64,000 nucleotides of DNA from Magicicada septendecula (lineage: Eukaryota; Arthropoda; Insecta; Hemiptera; Cicadidae). The notes beneath the pieces are model-generated. The model worked only from the letters and a program-made list of their open reading frames with translations, was not told the origin of the DNA and ran no database searches. Positions 44,480 to 57,149 of the stretch are shown here, piece by piece. Each line of letters starts with the position of its first letter. The stretch's first letter is position 1. The DNA is taken from assembly GCA_034769895.1 (NCBI GenBank), contig JAWRYS010000710.1:248001-312000 (forward strand), read 5' to 3'. Position numbers and translations under genes: made by a program.

Positions 44480-46395
44480 TCAGGAGCATTTGTTCACTGG
44501 ACCTTCCATGTTGAGGAAACTGTCCAGTAGGACTCGAGACATCCAGTTTGGATTTTTAATGCAGTGGCTTCTCCTTGCCTTCTGCACCAATGCCATTGAC
44601 CACTTTAGGTTCCTCCACCTGTAGAAGTGATTTATCACTCCAGAACAAAAATGTTCTCCAACCTTTACCCACTCATCTACACTACAGGTCCTTAACACAA
44701 TCTTTTCAAAATTGTGATATAGGTGTGCAGGTATAAGTGGCTGTGGGATGTGCGCAAATTTTGTTGAAGTTCAGAAACGAGCACAGATCATTTCACTGGT
44801 AGCGCTTGTAAACGCCATTCTGAATACCTGAATATCATTTTTCAATTCATTTCGAACTTTGTTTTCTTGTAAGAAAGGGTAATGCTGAATCACTCGCCTC
44901 AATTTTTCTTCCAGAAAGTTTGTAGAAAAAAGTGGAAATAAGTCGTCATTGGACATCAATGAAGCTGCTTCTAGGTGACCCGTGTAAGTAAACCTATCTT
45001 TTACGTGAGTTATAATGATGTCACATACTTCTTTTGCATCCCCTATTATAGTGCTGCATCCAACATTATTGTTCCGTCTTATTGGTTGCTCAGAGAATCG
45101 TCGTTTATTTGTGTTTCTATTTCATTTATTTCTCCCTCTCTTTCTGCATCTCATTTTCAAACATTTCTATGTAACTTGACCACATTAAACTGTCTTTGTT
45201 TCTACTCTTTAGTTGTTGGTACAGTATGTTCATGTGGGATAGAATTTTATGGAAAAAGTTACCCAGAACATAAAATTTTGGTTCTAAAGAACCCTTCTGT
45301 GACCACTTGCTTCATTAACTGCGAGTTTGTACACTTGTCTTCAGGAACTTCGAAACATTCTTCCAACTTATATCAGTTTTCGTACACAACGTTGTTGACT
45401 GTACGAATGTTGTAATTCCACCTTGATATGGAAACTCTGGGTAACCTGGCTTACATTACTTCCTCCAGAATGTCCGTGCATAGAGATGAGTGTGAAAAAA
45501 GTCCTGGAGTAGCGGACAGATTTGAGAAAAAACTTTAACCTTGTTGTTTACACGTGTTAATTTTTCTAAAAGCAAATTATGTTGATGAGTGTAACAGTGT
45601 ACAATATATGCGAGCGGATACACTTCTCTTTTTGGCTGCACACCTCCAACAGAACCACACGTAACATTAGGGCAGTTATAAGTCTCAGCTATTAACGTTT
45701 CCTGTGATGTGTGCAGATGAGGATTGATGTTGTGCATTATGCACTTTGCTAAGATTTCTGCACATTTACCTTCAGGACTGAGAAATGTTTGTCACATCGG
45801 TTGTCTAATCATATTCGACTGACACAAATTCAGGAGCTTGTATCTCCTTTTCTATTTCTTCCCTGCAGACACTTGGATAAAATGATAAAACAAAACCTAA
45901 TAATTCGACACCACAATATTTGGCTAAATTATTCATGAAGCTATTAAAACAATACACACACTCAAAACCTAAACCCTAAACAAGTGGCTGCAATGAATGT
46001 AACACCAGAGAAAGTCTAAACCCTTAAAAGAGCAAATCTCACATTATCAATAGACTCCGGTTAGTTGTATGGAGTGAATCACGTCACTTTCTCCTCAACG
46101 AGGCGCGATAGGAGACACGCCAATTGCCATTGGAAATACCGCCTATAAGCTTACAGGTTCATTCAACGTTGGACAGAGTGGGGAATGGCGAAATGGGCGC
46201 GACTGCCTTAGCGCCGTGATGCGTGCTGTTCCGAAAACATTTCTGCTATTACTGTACCTAACACAAAAACCATTTTCTCGTCCGAGTATTAAAGAGAGAT
46301 AATGACTTTCCATGAGTAGTGATAATAGATTGTTTAGTGATATGATTTAAACTGAGGGGGGGCACTCCTTAGCGCCCTAAAAACGAGCCGCCCCT
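44480..46395 (-). pseudogene. hAT-type transposon fossil (DUF4371/ZMYM-like transposase)
   Basis: A 5' terminus CAGGGGCGGCTCG reads on the minus strand from 46395, followed by GTTTTTAGGGCGCTAAGG. The coding remnant at 45737-45456 contains VHCYTHQHNLLLEK, a hallmark of hAT-like transposases with the ZMYM/DUF4371 layout, and a following FSQICPLLQDFFHT segment. A later piece at 44959-44771 (HYPFLQENKVRNELKNDIQVFR) resembles the region before the C-terminal dimerisation domain. Many stops intervene. The 3' terminus was not found, and the frame 44698-44480 (WVKVGEHFCSGVINHFYRW) is unassigned, so the left edge is uncertain. Confidence 0.6.
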
Positions 46396-46762
46396 GCTTT
46401 AACATTAATTTATTGTAATCATTACTTAAGAAATGAAGAGAGTTAACATTGTGTGTGTGTGTGTGTGTGTATTGTATTTCATATCATGTACCGTTAGTAT
46501 TTATAATTTCATACATATTATATAATATAATGTGATTTCATAGTTGTGTACAAGACAGTGAAAAATGAGTAATATTAAGCTGTAAAGACAAGCAACCCCA
46601 TCTCTGTCAGTTGAGTAATAGCAGTTTTCTGTTGTTTAGTGGAACAACGCTGATATATGTGAAGCATGAAGAGATTATAGAAAAGATGTTTATCTTCACC
46701 AGCTCTAGTGAAACTGTTCCCTTTGGACTGTATAAGGTCAGATTCATTTTGCTTAAGAATTT

Positions 46763-46850
<88 letters not shown>

Positions 46851-47511
46851 ACAACCCAGGTAACAGATCTTATAACCAGTTTGATAACTGATTATGATTG
46901 ATCTATAGAAATGTAATGGTAAAAAACTTATAATGGACCACATATTAAAATAGAAAGACAGGCGAGCAAACCGAATAATAACCTGTAATTGTTAATTTGT
47001 TTATGTGTCCTGCCTCAAAAATGTTATAAAATTAATTTGAAAATGAAATGTGTATAAGTATTTTCAGTTACACAACTAATAGTCCAAACATGTTTTCAGA
47101 AAGCAGGTATCACATATTAATCTGACTGTTGCAATGAAGAATTAAGGGCAATGGTGGGCTATGACTATTTTTTGTACTGATTTCTCATTTTATCAGAGAT
47201 GCACAAAATATGCCCCTCCTCCACCAACAAGGAAGGTTGTTTTGTCTCCTGTGTAGACAGTAAGATGCTGTCAAAGGGTGGGCAAGGTCCATTAAAAAAA
47301 ATATTGTTAACATTTGTTAAATGTTGTCTCTAAATATGAGTGAACTAAAAGGTTTAGCCTTCAGTTGCATAACATCTGGTTCAGCCATAATTTAAAACAC
47401 TCATTACTTAAATTCAAACAATAAATTGCTTTGTAAAACATAATGCACACCACAGACAATATGTAAATACTATAGCACAAAACATTGTGTGTATGAAAGT
47501 AGACAACAACA
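46396..47511. other. Noncoding stretch with GT tracts
   Basis: Includes a short GT run at about 46453-46470 and a longer one listed separately. No gene recognised. Confidence 0.5.
46766..46848. repeat. (TG)n microsatellite
   Basis: About 83 bp of perfect TG repeat. Confidence 0.95.
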
Positions 47512-48129
47512 TGTAACTGTATTTATCTTTTACCATTATAAAAATAATCAATAATAATCATGAAACTCACTGCTGCCAGAATATTACTTACCGTCATAAT
47601 CCTGTTAAACTTACCTTATTAAACTGCCCAGGTCGCCACAATATTTTATGGTTTAATATCGAAACCTTTACACTCTTTCCCTTTTAAAAATATCGGTATG
47701 GAGAACCATACATGACTTCCATGTTCTAAGATTTATATTTAAAATCATATTCGAAATGAAATATTACCATAGAAACTACTTCTTTCTACTTATTGCTTCA
47801 GCCTTAACCACGGTACTGTGGTCACTAACGTATACCACCTGACGTTTTTGCACTCGATTTTCACTGATGATGGCAGTTGATGGACTGCCGAAAAGTCTGG
47901 TTTTGCAGAAAACATTGGACTATGGCTAAACAGCCCGGGAAGGAATTTTAACAAAGAACTACTTCTTTGGTGCCGATAACGTAGTACACATATAAAAAAT
48001 TCTCCCCTCCCCAATCAACTATAATTTTCATTAATAGAAAATTACCCCCACCCCGTTCACCTAACCTCTTCATTTATAGATATTTCATCTACGTTTCTAC
48101 AGTGGATTATTATGAGCTTCTTATTAGGA

Positions 48130-48970
48130 TATATTATTTATCAAAATTAAGTATTTTACTCTTGTTAAAACATAAAATGTTGCAGGTAAACTACCCCTTT
48201 CTCTTAACCAATCTTCACCAAAATCAATAGACCTTCAGTCCTCTACAATTCAGGGATGCATGTAAAAAAATATTTGATTCTGTTTGAATGTGCGACAGTT
48301 ATCGTTCGTCATATAAACAATTACCCTTGTTAAAACATAACACGTTGCAGGTAAACTACCCCTCTCCCTTAACCGATCTTCACCAAAAACAACAGATCTT
48401 GCGAACTCTACAATTCAGGGGTGCATGCAGAACATTATTTGATTCTGTTTGAATTGCGGCAGTTATCTTTCGTAAAAAAAATTACCCTTCTTAAAACATA
48501 AAATGTTGCTGGTAAACTACCCCTTTCCCTTAACCGATCTTCAACAAAATCAACAGACCTTGAGTTCTCTTTAATTCAAAAAGGTATGCAAAAACATAGT
48601 CGATTCTGTTTGAATTTGCGGCAGTTATCGTTCGTCATATAAAAAATTACCCTTGTTAAAACATAAAATGTTGCAGGCAAAACTACCCCTTTCCCTTAAC
48701 CGATCTTCACCAACACCAATAGGACTTGAGAACTCTACAATTCAGGGCTGTATGCAAAACATTATTTGATTCTGTTTGAATTTGTGGCTGTTATCGTTTA
48801 CCATAGAAAAAATTACTCCCGATAAAAAAACGTTGCAGGTAAACTACCCCTTCCCCTTAACCGATCTTCACCAAAACCAATAGGTCTTGAGAACTCTATA
48901 ATTCAAGGCTGTGTGCAAAAGAGTAGTTGATTCTGTTTGAATTTGCGGCTGTTATCGTTTGCCATAGAAA
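48130..48970 (+). repeat. Minisatellite block 1, five monomers
   Basis: GCAGGTAAACTACCCC recurs at about 48182, 48347, 48508, 48673 and 48835 (spacing 161-165 bp). Each monomer continues CCGATCTTCACCAAAA, an AATTCAGGG block, GATTCTGTTTGAATTTG and TTATCGTT. Confidence 0.92.
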
Positions 48971-49775
48971 AATATTGGTATGGAGAACCATACATGACTT
49001 CCATATTCTAAGATTTGTATTTAAAATCATTTTCGAAATGAAATATTACCATAGAAACTACTTCTTTCTACTTACTGCTTCAGCCTTAACCACAGTACTG
49101 TGGTCACTAACATATACCACCTCACGTTATCACACTCGATTTTCACTGATGATGGAAGTCAATGGCATTGCCGAAACGTCTGGTTTTGTAGAAAACATTG
49201 GACTACGGCCAAATATACTGGGAAGGAATTTTAACAAAAACTACTTCTTTGTTGCCGATAACGTTGTACACATATATATAAAAAATATGCATAAAATTAA
49301 TGGCTTGTATAAGTTAATGATTGATCTCCATTAAGTAGTGCTCAAGTTTCCAAAGTTTTAATATTATGATGTCCGTAATTAAAACATCAGAGCAGGTTTA
49401 GCGTGTATGAGGGTTCACCGTGGACAAAAATTTTCAACATTTCCTATTGAGCGTTGCTTAGAATAAATCTGCGAATCTACAGTGTACGTTTCACAGAACA
49501 AACACGCGGAAAAGAAGGAGCGCTCCGAAGTTACTCATGAACCCTCAGCATCTTGCAGAGGGTTCATTCCCTAAAGACGAAAAGTCTGTCTATGAATCGT
49601 TCCTCTGTAAACACGTGCAGTTACACTGCCCAGCGATCCACAGGAAGCAAATCGCTATCCACGCTGGACACTTTTTCGGCTTGCATGCGTTATGTTGGTA
49701 TGGGTTCGGCACTTTCCATTTAAAAACCGTGCAAATGTAAGAAAATAAACATGAATGAGGCCAGAAATAACGCGA
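48971..49775. other. Second head copy plus unassigned GC-richer segment
   Basis: 48971-49310 repeats 47691-48000 (the head and following ~300 bp) as a direct copy with modest divergence. 49330-49770 is GC-richer and unique in the window. Its short frame (49537-49740, starting MNPQHLAEGSFPKDEKSVYE) has no motif I recognise. Confidence 0.6.

Positions 49776-49778
<3 letters not shown>

Positions 49779-49854
<76 letters not shown>
49779..49854. repeat. (GT)n microsatellite
   Basis: About 76 bp of perfect GT, followed by a CCTGCCTTTTTATTGC block that also occurs at 53088. Confidence 0.95.
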
Positions 49855-49855
<1 letters not shown>

Positions 49856-49964
49856 TTCCCTGCCTTTTTATTGCGGTAGTGATAATAATAAAATGGAAAC
49901 GTAAACAGTACATAACTGAGATATGCTTGCCTGCCACGCACGATATATTTTCTCTTATACATGA

Positions 49965-50680
49965 CTAGCAGAATACCCGTGCTTCGCTACGGAGTTTCAT
50001 GTTGTACGTAATGAAAATGTTAGTTTAATTAATAAAGTTTAATTAAAGTAGGCTTCTTAAAAATAAATAGCTGTTGCCCACAACTTCGTTCGCGTGGTCT
50101 TCAATTTAATGCGATAATATATTTAGAACAGAATCTATTCTATTGGGTTGCCATAGTAACCAGATCTAATAGTTTTTAAGACCGCAAAGGACCCCCCGAG
50201 GATCGTATCGAAAAAACACCTGGCCTATGTTGATTCTCCCGTTGCGTAAAATATTTGTGCCAAGTTTGGTTGAAATCGGTCCAATGGTTTAGGTGGAGAC
50301 GTGGAAGACCCCAAAGGATCCCCCAAAGGATCGTATCGAAAAAACACTTGTCCTATGTTGGTTCTCCCTTTGCGTAAAATATTTGTGCCAAGTTTGGTTG
50401 AAATCGGTCCAGTGGTTTAGGAGGCGATATGGAAGACCCCAAAGAACCCCCAAAAGGACCCCATCAAAAAAACACCTATCCTATGTTGGTTCTCCCGTTG
50501 CGTAAAATATTTGTGCCAAGTTTGGTTGAAATCGGTACAGTGGTTTAGGAGGAGATGTGGATGAAACCTTCGCTGACGTGCGCACAACAACTCACCGAAG
50601 TTTCATCGCAATCGGATGAATGGTATAGGAACGCATACGGGACAAACAAAGAAACATTCATTTTTATATATAAGATGTAA
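49965..50680 (+). repeat. Dispersed repeat with CCCGTGCTTCGCTACGG head and 128-bp tandem
   Basis: Starts ACTAGCAGAATACCCGTGCT and ends CATTCATTTTTATATATAAG, the form of a repeat I have seen across many arthropod genomes. The middle holds three tandem units of 128 bp beginning at about 50201, 50329 and 50457, each with GCCAAGTTTGGTTGAAATCG. Noncoding; the ORF 50293-50505 simply reads through two units. Confidence 0.75.
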
Positions 50681-50840
50681 ACTATACCACATACTTGACA
50701 TAAACCGTGATAGCTAAGCTAATGTACAACATATATTGTACTATATCATATTTATTGATATTAATTAAACCTAAGGGAATTTACTTTTGACTCAATTACT
50801 TTCTAAATAATTTCTTCGGGCGCCATCTTGTATTGCCAAC

Positions 50841-51927
50841 TGTAAGGAAAACTTACCAAGGTTCGAATCAGCGAACCGGGAAGTGCAGAACTGGTTATTT
50901 AAGAAAGTACAACTGAATTACCATCACACCTATTTTAATTCATTTTCACACTACAAAAGAAAACATGAAAATATAGCCCTTAACATAATTTCAAATTTAT
51001 AGAGACAAATATTCCCCTTACTTTCTCCTACTTTGTTACGATCTTATAGAAAGACAATAATAACATTTATTATGCATGATTTTCTCTTTAGAATAGAAAT
51101 AAATACATTTTATAAACCTAAGATTAATTTTCAAACGTAAACCAGCACTTCATAGTTTAATATATATAATTAAGCAAGACCCCTCACACACTCTCACATG
51201 CAACCCATTTTAGATATTCCCCTTAAACTCATAAGTTATTTAATTTGCCCCATCGATTTTAGTTTCTGAAAATAATAAATTTTGATAGTTTTGTGTATAT
51301 CCTTGTAATAACTTATCTGGCATTGAGTCCGAATTCGAGTCCAGAAGACGTCACATTGCTTTCGTGCGCACTTTCATTTAAAGCATAATTTCCGAACTGT
51401 ATTTACTTTAATACTGTTAATCACATTTTTTTCATAGGTATAGCTATTGTTAAAACAAATTTTCGATATATTAGTCACATTTTATAAGGTGCGGGCGACT
51501 AAAACTTCGCCCAAACCGCCCAGCCGGCGGACGCACAAAACAGCTCGCGTCCGTCACTTATAGATGTTGATTTCCGACTGACTTTGTTCTGTGAGTCTGA
51601 CAAAGCTGCTGGCGTTGACACACCTACATTCTTTGTTATGTAAGGCGCTGACGTAACATCGCCTGATGTTCCGTTACATAATTTGTTGACTGTTTTGTGT
51701 GTCATTGGTTGACCTTGGCACAATTCCAGCTTGTTAATTTTGTCGCTTCAGAAATTCACATACAATATTTTCAATCAGTCGTACCACCTTCGCTACCACT
51801 GTCGCTAACAATAAATTTACCTTTGTTTACGTTTGTCCCTATCATAGTAAAAAAAATGTTATTTGTTTTATTACAAAAATACAAACTTCTTTATTACCCC
51901 AAAATAGGCCCAAAATGTCCCGTTACA
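50841..51927 (-). repeat. Solo-LTR-like element, family B-related termini
   Basis: Plus-strand start TGTAAGGAAAACTTACC and end GTCCCGTTACA, followed by ATATG, similar in form to the family B LTR ends. On the minus strand, ATGGCGCCCGAAG lies about 15 bases beyond its end and resembles a primer site beginning TGGCGCC. No clean target duplication was found. Confidence 0.5.
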
Positions 51928-51929
51928 AT

Positions 51930-52100
51930 ATGTATTAATTATACACATAAATGTTCCTCGATAGACAACTCTATCTATTGGCGAAAACTTGAATAAAATC
52001 CGTTCAGTACTTCCTGAGATTAGCGATTTCAAACACAGAGAGAAAACGGACCAACTTTACTTTATACTATGTACAGATTTACATTAAAATGAAAAAATTA
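51930..52100 (+). repeat. 3' end of a second arthropod-type dispersed repeat
   Basis: AAATCCGTTCAGTACTTCCT followed by GAGATTAGCGATTTCAAAC resembles the common 3' end of short arthropod repeats. Only the end is recognised. Confidence 0.45.
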
Positions 52101-52179
52101 TAATTTTATTGCCTGGCAACAAAATTATTTTATTTTTAACAAGTACCATTGTTTGAAAAAGTTTAAATGAATTTTCAAG

Positions 52180-52850
52180 TACTTTACTCTTGTTAAAACG
52201 TAAAAGGTTGCAGGTAAACTACCCTTCCCCTTAACCGATCTTCACCAAAATCAAAAGTCCTTGAGTCCTCTACAATTCAGTGACGTATGCAAAAAATTAT
52301 TTGATTCTGTTTGAATTTGCGGCAGTTATCGCTTGCCAAAAAAAAAATTTCCCTTGATAAAAAAAAACCGTTGCAGGTAAACTACCCCTTTCCCTTAACC
52401 GATCTTCACCAAAATCAATAGGTCTTGAGAACTCTGCAATTTAGGGTTGTATGCAAATAATCTTTTGATTCTGTGTGAATTTGCGGCTGTTATCGTTTGC
52501 CATAGGAAATACCCTTGTTAAAACATAAAACGTTACAGGTAAACTTCCCCTTTCCCTTAACCGATCTTCACCAAAAACAATAGGTCTTGAGAACTCTACA
52601 ATTCAGGGCTGTATGCGAAACATTATTTGATTCTGTTTGAATTTGCGGCTGTTATCGTTTGCCAAAAAAAAAAATTTCCCTTGTTAAAAAAAAAACCGTT
52701 GCAGGTAAACTACCCCTTTCCCTCAACCGATCTTCACCAAAAACAATAGGTCGTGAGTACTCTACAAATCAGGGCTGTATGCAAAAAATTATTTGATTCT
52801 GTTTGAATTTGCGGCAGTTATCGTTTGCCATAGAAAAAAAATCTACACAG
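52180..52850 (+). repeat. Minisatellite block 2, four monomers
   Basis: Same 160-165-bp monomer as block 1, preceded by a TTGCCTGGCAACAAAATTAT leader (about 52118) and followed by an ACAG-rich run and a tail (CTTTTCGGAAAACGAC ... TTCCTTAAGGAAT). Confidence 0.9.
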
Positions 52851-53145
52851 AGACAGACAGACAGAACACACACATAGACACTTTTCGGAAAACGACTTTT
52901 TTTCATGTTTTGAGTGTAGTAGAATCAGAATCTGCAATAATCTCGAACGCGATTTTTTTTGCCATCACCATACTTCCATTTCCTTAAGGAATATGGAAGT
53001 AAATATCGGTATGGAGAACCATACATGACTTCCATATTCTAAGATTTATATTTAAAATCATTTTCAGCCAAACAGCCAGGCTGTGTCTTACCTGCCTTTT
53101 TATTGCTGTATTAAATGAAAAATATTATATTACATTAAAATGAAA

Positions 53146-54519
53146 AAATTATAATTTTATTGCCTGGCAACAAAATTATTTTATTTTTAACAATTACCAT
53201 TGTTTCAAAAAGGTTAAATAAATTTTCGAGTACTTTACTCTTGTTAAAACGTAAAAGGTTGCAGGTAAACTACCCCTTCCCATTAACCGATCTTCACCAA
53301 AATCGAAAGTCATTGAGACCTCTACAATTCAGGGACGTATGCAAAAAATTATTTGATTCTGATTGAATTTGCGGCTGTTATCGTTTGCCATAGAAAATAC
53401 GCTTGATAAAAAAACGTTGCAGGTAAACTACCCCTTCCCCTTAACCGATCTTCACCAAAAACAATAGGTATTGAGTACTCTACAAATCAGGGCTGTATGC
53501 AAAACATTATTTGATTCTGTTTGAATTTGCGGCTGTTATCGTTTGCCATAGAAAATACCCTTGTTAAAAAAATGTTGCAGGTAAACTACCCCTTTCCCTC
53601 AACCGATCTTCACCAAAAACAATAGGTCTTGAGAACTCTACAATTTAGGGCTGTATGCAAATAATCTTTTGATTCTGTTTGAATTTGCGGCTGTTATCGT
53701 TTGCCATAGGAAATACCCTTGTTAAAACATAAAACGTTACAGGTAAACTACCCCTTTCCCTTAACCGATCTTCACCAAAAACAATAGGTCTTGAGTACTC
53801 TACAAATCAGGGCTGTATGCAAAACATTATTTGATTCTGTTTGAATTTGCGGCTGTTATCGTTTGCCATAGAAAATACCCTTGTTAAAAAAACGTTGCAG
53901 GTAAACTACCCCTTTCCCTCAACCGAACTTCATCAAAAACAATAGGTCTTGAGAACTCTACAATTTAGGGCTGTATGCAAATAATCTTTTGATTCTGTTT
54001 GAATTTGCGGCTGTTATCGTTTGCCATAAGAAATACCCTTGTTAAAACATAAAACGTTACAGGTAAACTACCCCTTTCCCTTAACCGATCTTCACCAAAA
54101 TCAAAAGATCTTGAGAACTCTACAATTCAGGGCTGTATGCGAAACATTATTTGATTCTGTTTGAATTTACGGCTGTTATCGTTTGCCAAACAAACAAAAT
54201 TACCCTTGCTAAAAAAAAACCGTTGCAGGTAAACTACCCCTTTCCCTCAACCGATCTTCACCAAAAACAATAGGTCGCGAGTACTCTGCAAATCAGGGCT
54301 GCATGCAAAAAATTATTTGATTCTGTTTGAATTTGCGGCAGTTATCGTTTGCCATAGAAAAAAAATCTACAGACAGACAGACAGACAGACACACAGACAG
54401 ACAGACAGACAGACAGACACACAGACACTTTTCGGAAAACGACTTTTTTTCATGTTTTGAGTGTAGTAGAATCAGAATCTGCAATAATCTCGAACACTTT
54501 TTTACTTCCATATTCCTTA
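53146..54519 (+). repeat. Minisatellite block 3, left arm of a large palindrome
   Basis: About seven direct monomers after a TTGCCTGGCAACAAAATTAT leader, then an (ACAG)n run at about 54371-54423 and the tail. It ends at the palindrome centre CCTTAAGG (54516-54523). Confidence 0.9.
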
Positions 54520-56030
54520 AGGAATGGAAGTATGGTGATGGCAAAAAAAATCGTGTTCGAGATTATTGCAGATTCTGATTCTACTACACTCAAAACATGA
54601 AAAAAAGTCGTTTTCCGAAAAGTGTCTGTGTGTGTGTCTGTCTGTGTGTCTGTCTGTGTCTGTAGATTTTTTTTCTATGGCAAACGATAACTGCCGCAAA
54701 TTCAAACAGAATCAAATAATTTTTTGCATACAGCCCTGATTTGTAGAGTACTCGCGACCTATTGTTTTTGGTGAAGATCGGTTGAGGGAAAGCGGTAGTT
54801 TGCCTGCAACGGTTTTTTTTTATCAAGGGAATTTTTTTTTTTTTGGCAAACGATAACAGCCGCAAATTCAAACAGAATCAAATAATGTTTCGCATACAGC
54901 CCTGAATTGTAGAGTTCTCATGACCTATTGTTTTTGGTGAAGATCGGTTAAGGGAAAGGGGTAGTTTACCTGTAACGTTTTATGTTTTAACAAGGGTATT
55001 TCCTATGGCAAACGATAACAGCCGCAAATTCAAACAGAATCAAAAGATTATTTGCATACCGCCCTAAATTGTAGAGTTCTCAAGACCTATTGTTTTTGGT
55101 GAAGATCGGTTAAGGGAAAGGGGTAGTTTACCTACAACGTTTTTTTAACAAGGGTATCTTCTATGGCAAACGATAACAGCCGCAAATTCAAACAGAATCA
55201 AATAATTTTCTGCATACAGCCCTGATCTGTAGAGTACTCAAGACCTATTGTTTTTGGTGAAGATCGGTTGAGGGGAAGGGGTAGTTTACCGGCAACGTTT
55301 TTTATTAAGCGTATTTTCTATGGCAAACGATAACTGCCGCAAATTCAAACAGAATCAAATAATGTTTTGCATACAGCCCTGATTTGTAGAGTACTCGCGA
55401 CCTGTTGTTTTTGGTGAAGATCGGTTGAGGGGAAGGGGTAGTTTACCTGCAACGGTTTTTTTTATCAAGGGAATTTTTTTTTTTGGCAAACGATAACAGC
55501 CGCAAATTCAAACAGAATCAAATAATGTTTCGCATACAGCCCTGAATTGTAGAGTTCTCAAGACCTATTGTTTTTGGTGAAGATCGGTTAAGGGAAAGGG
55601 GTAGTTTACCTACAACTTTTTTTAACAAGGGTATTTTCTATGGCAAACGATAACAGCCGCAAATTCAAACAGAATCAAATAATTTTCTGCATACAGCCCT
55701 GATTTGTAGAGTACTCAAGACCTATTGTTTTTGGTGAAGATCGGTTGAGGGGAAGGGGTAGTTTACCTGCAACGTTTTTTATCAAGCTTATTTTCTATGG
55801 CAAACGATAACTGCCGCAAATTCAAACAGAATGAAATAATTTTTTGCATACTTCAGTGAATTGTAGAGGACTCAAGGCCTTTAGATTTTGGTGAAGATCA
55901 GGTAAGGGGAAGGGGTAGTTTACCTGCAACCTTTTACGTTTTAACAAGAGTAAAGTACTTGAAAATTCATTTAAACTTTTTCAAACAATGGTAATTGTTG
56001 AAAATAAAATAATTTTGTTGCCAGGCAATC
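54520..56030 (-). repeat. Minisatellite block 4, right arm of the palindrome
   Basis: The complement of the left arm in the same order: tail, TCTG/TG run (54622-54662), about eight inverted monomers, and the leader complement ending TTGTTGCCAGGCAA near 56028. Confidence 0.9.
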
Positions 56031-56600
56031 TGAAAATTTCAGATTTTGTACCACAAAATCTGAAAAGATTATACGATAGTTTATGAAATGGTTAATAATA
56101 CGTCAGTGGAAGGTGTAATGAGAAATTAGCAGAAATGGATACCTGGGGAATGTTAACTGTTCTGTAGATACAATTTTGTCAGAATGTTTGGAAATGATCT
56201 TCAACATTGAAGAAAAAGTAAGCATATTAAGAAACATATGTAAATACTTATTATAAAAAAATAATGTTTGTTTTTTGATAAAGTCATTTTGATTATAAAA
56301 TATAAATATTTACAACAAGAAAAGAATTTTCAGTTTTCAAAATTTAAATATATTTTTATAAAACAATGGGTTCTTCATTGAGGTGGGGACCATGTCACTC
56401 ACACCATCTCAAGCCTCTCCCATTTTGCAGAAAAAGAGGACCCTGTCAAGGCTGATACTTTGACGACAGTGACAGGGCTTTCCACCAAATTCAGCAGAGT
56501 GACAGGTAGGCCCAACTCTGATTGGCTCCTCAGATTTCCCCAGCGTTAGTAGGTTCTATGAAAATATTTTATTTCAAAAATGATTTTAAATATAAATCTT
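56031..56600. other. Unique spacer inside the array
   Basis: Not similar to the monomers. 56370-56540 is GC-richer (GGTGGGGACCATGTCACTCA near 56381) and may be captured foreign sequence. There is no long ORF. Confidence 0.5.
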
Positions 56601-57110
56601 AGATATGTTTTATAAATCTCATGTTTTATGTTTTAACATGGGTAATTTTTTATATGACGAACCATAACTGCCGTAAATTCAAACAGAGTCAAATAATTTT
56701 TTACATATGTGCCTGAGCTATAGAGAACTCAATGTCTGTTGATTTTGGTGAAGATCGGTTACGGGGAAAGGGCAGTTTACCTGAAACATTTTTTGTTGTA
56801 ACATGAGTAAAGTACTTAATTTTGATAAAGTATCCTGATAAGATCTTAATAATCCACTGTAGAAACGTAGATGAAATATCTATAAATGAAGAGGCTAGTT
56901 GAATGGGCTGGGGGTAATTTTCTATAAATCAAAATTATAGTTGAAGGGGGAGGGGATAATATTTGTTATATGTGTACTACATTATTGGCAAGAAAGAAGT
57001 ATTTTTTTGTTAAAATTCCTTCCCTGGCTGTTTGGCTGAAAATGATTTTAAATATAAATCTTAGAATATGGAAGTCATGTATGGTTCTCCATACCGATAT
57101 TTTTTTTTGC
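56601..57110 (-). repeat. Inverted monomer and inverted head copy
   Basis: One diverged inverted monomer (56640-56815), then the complement of the segment after the first head (compare 48000-48130), ending with the inverted head GGTTCTCCATACCGATATTT near 57085-57105. Confidence 0.75.
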
Positions 57111-57149
57111 CATCACCATACTTCCATTCCTTAAGGAATATGGACGTAA

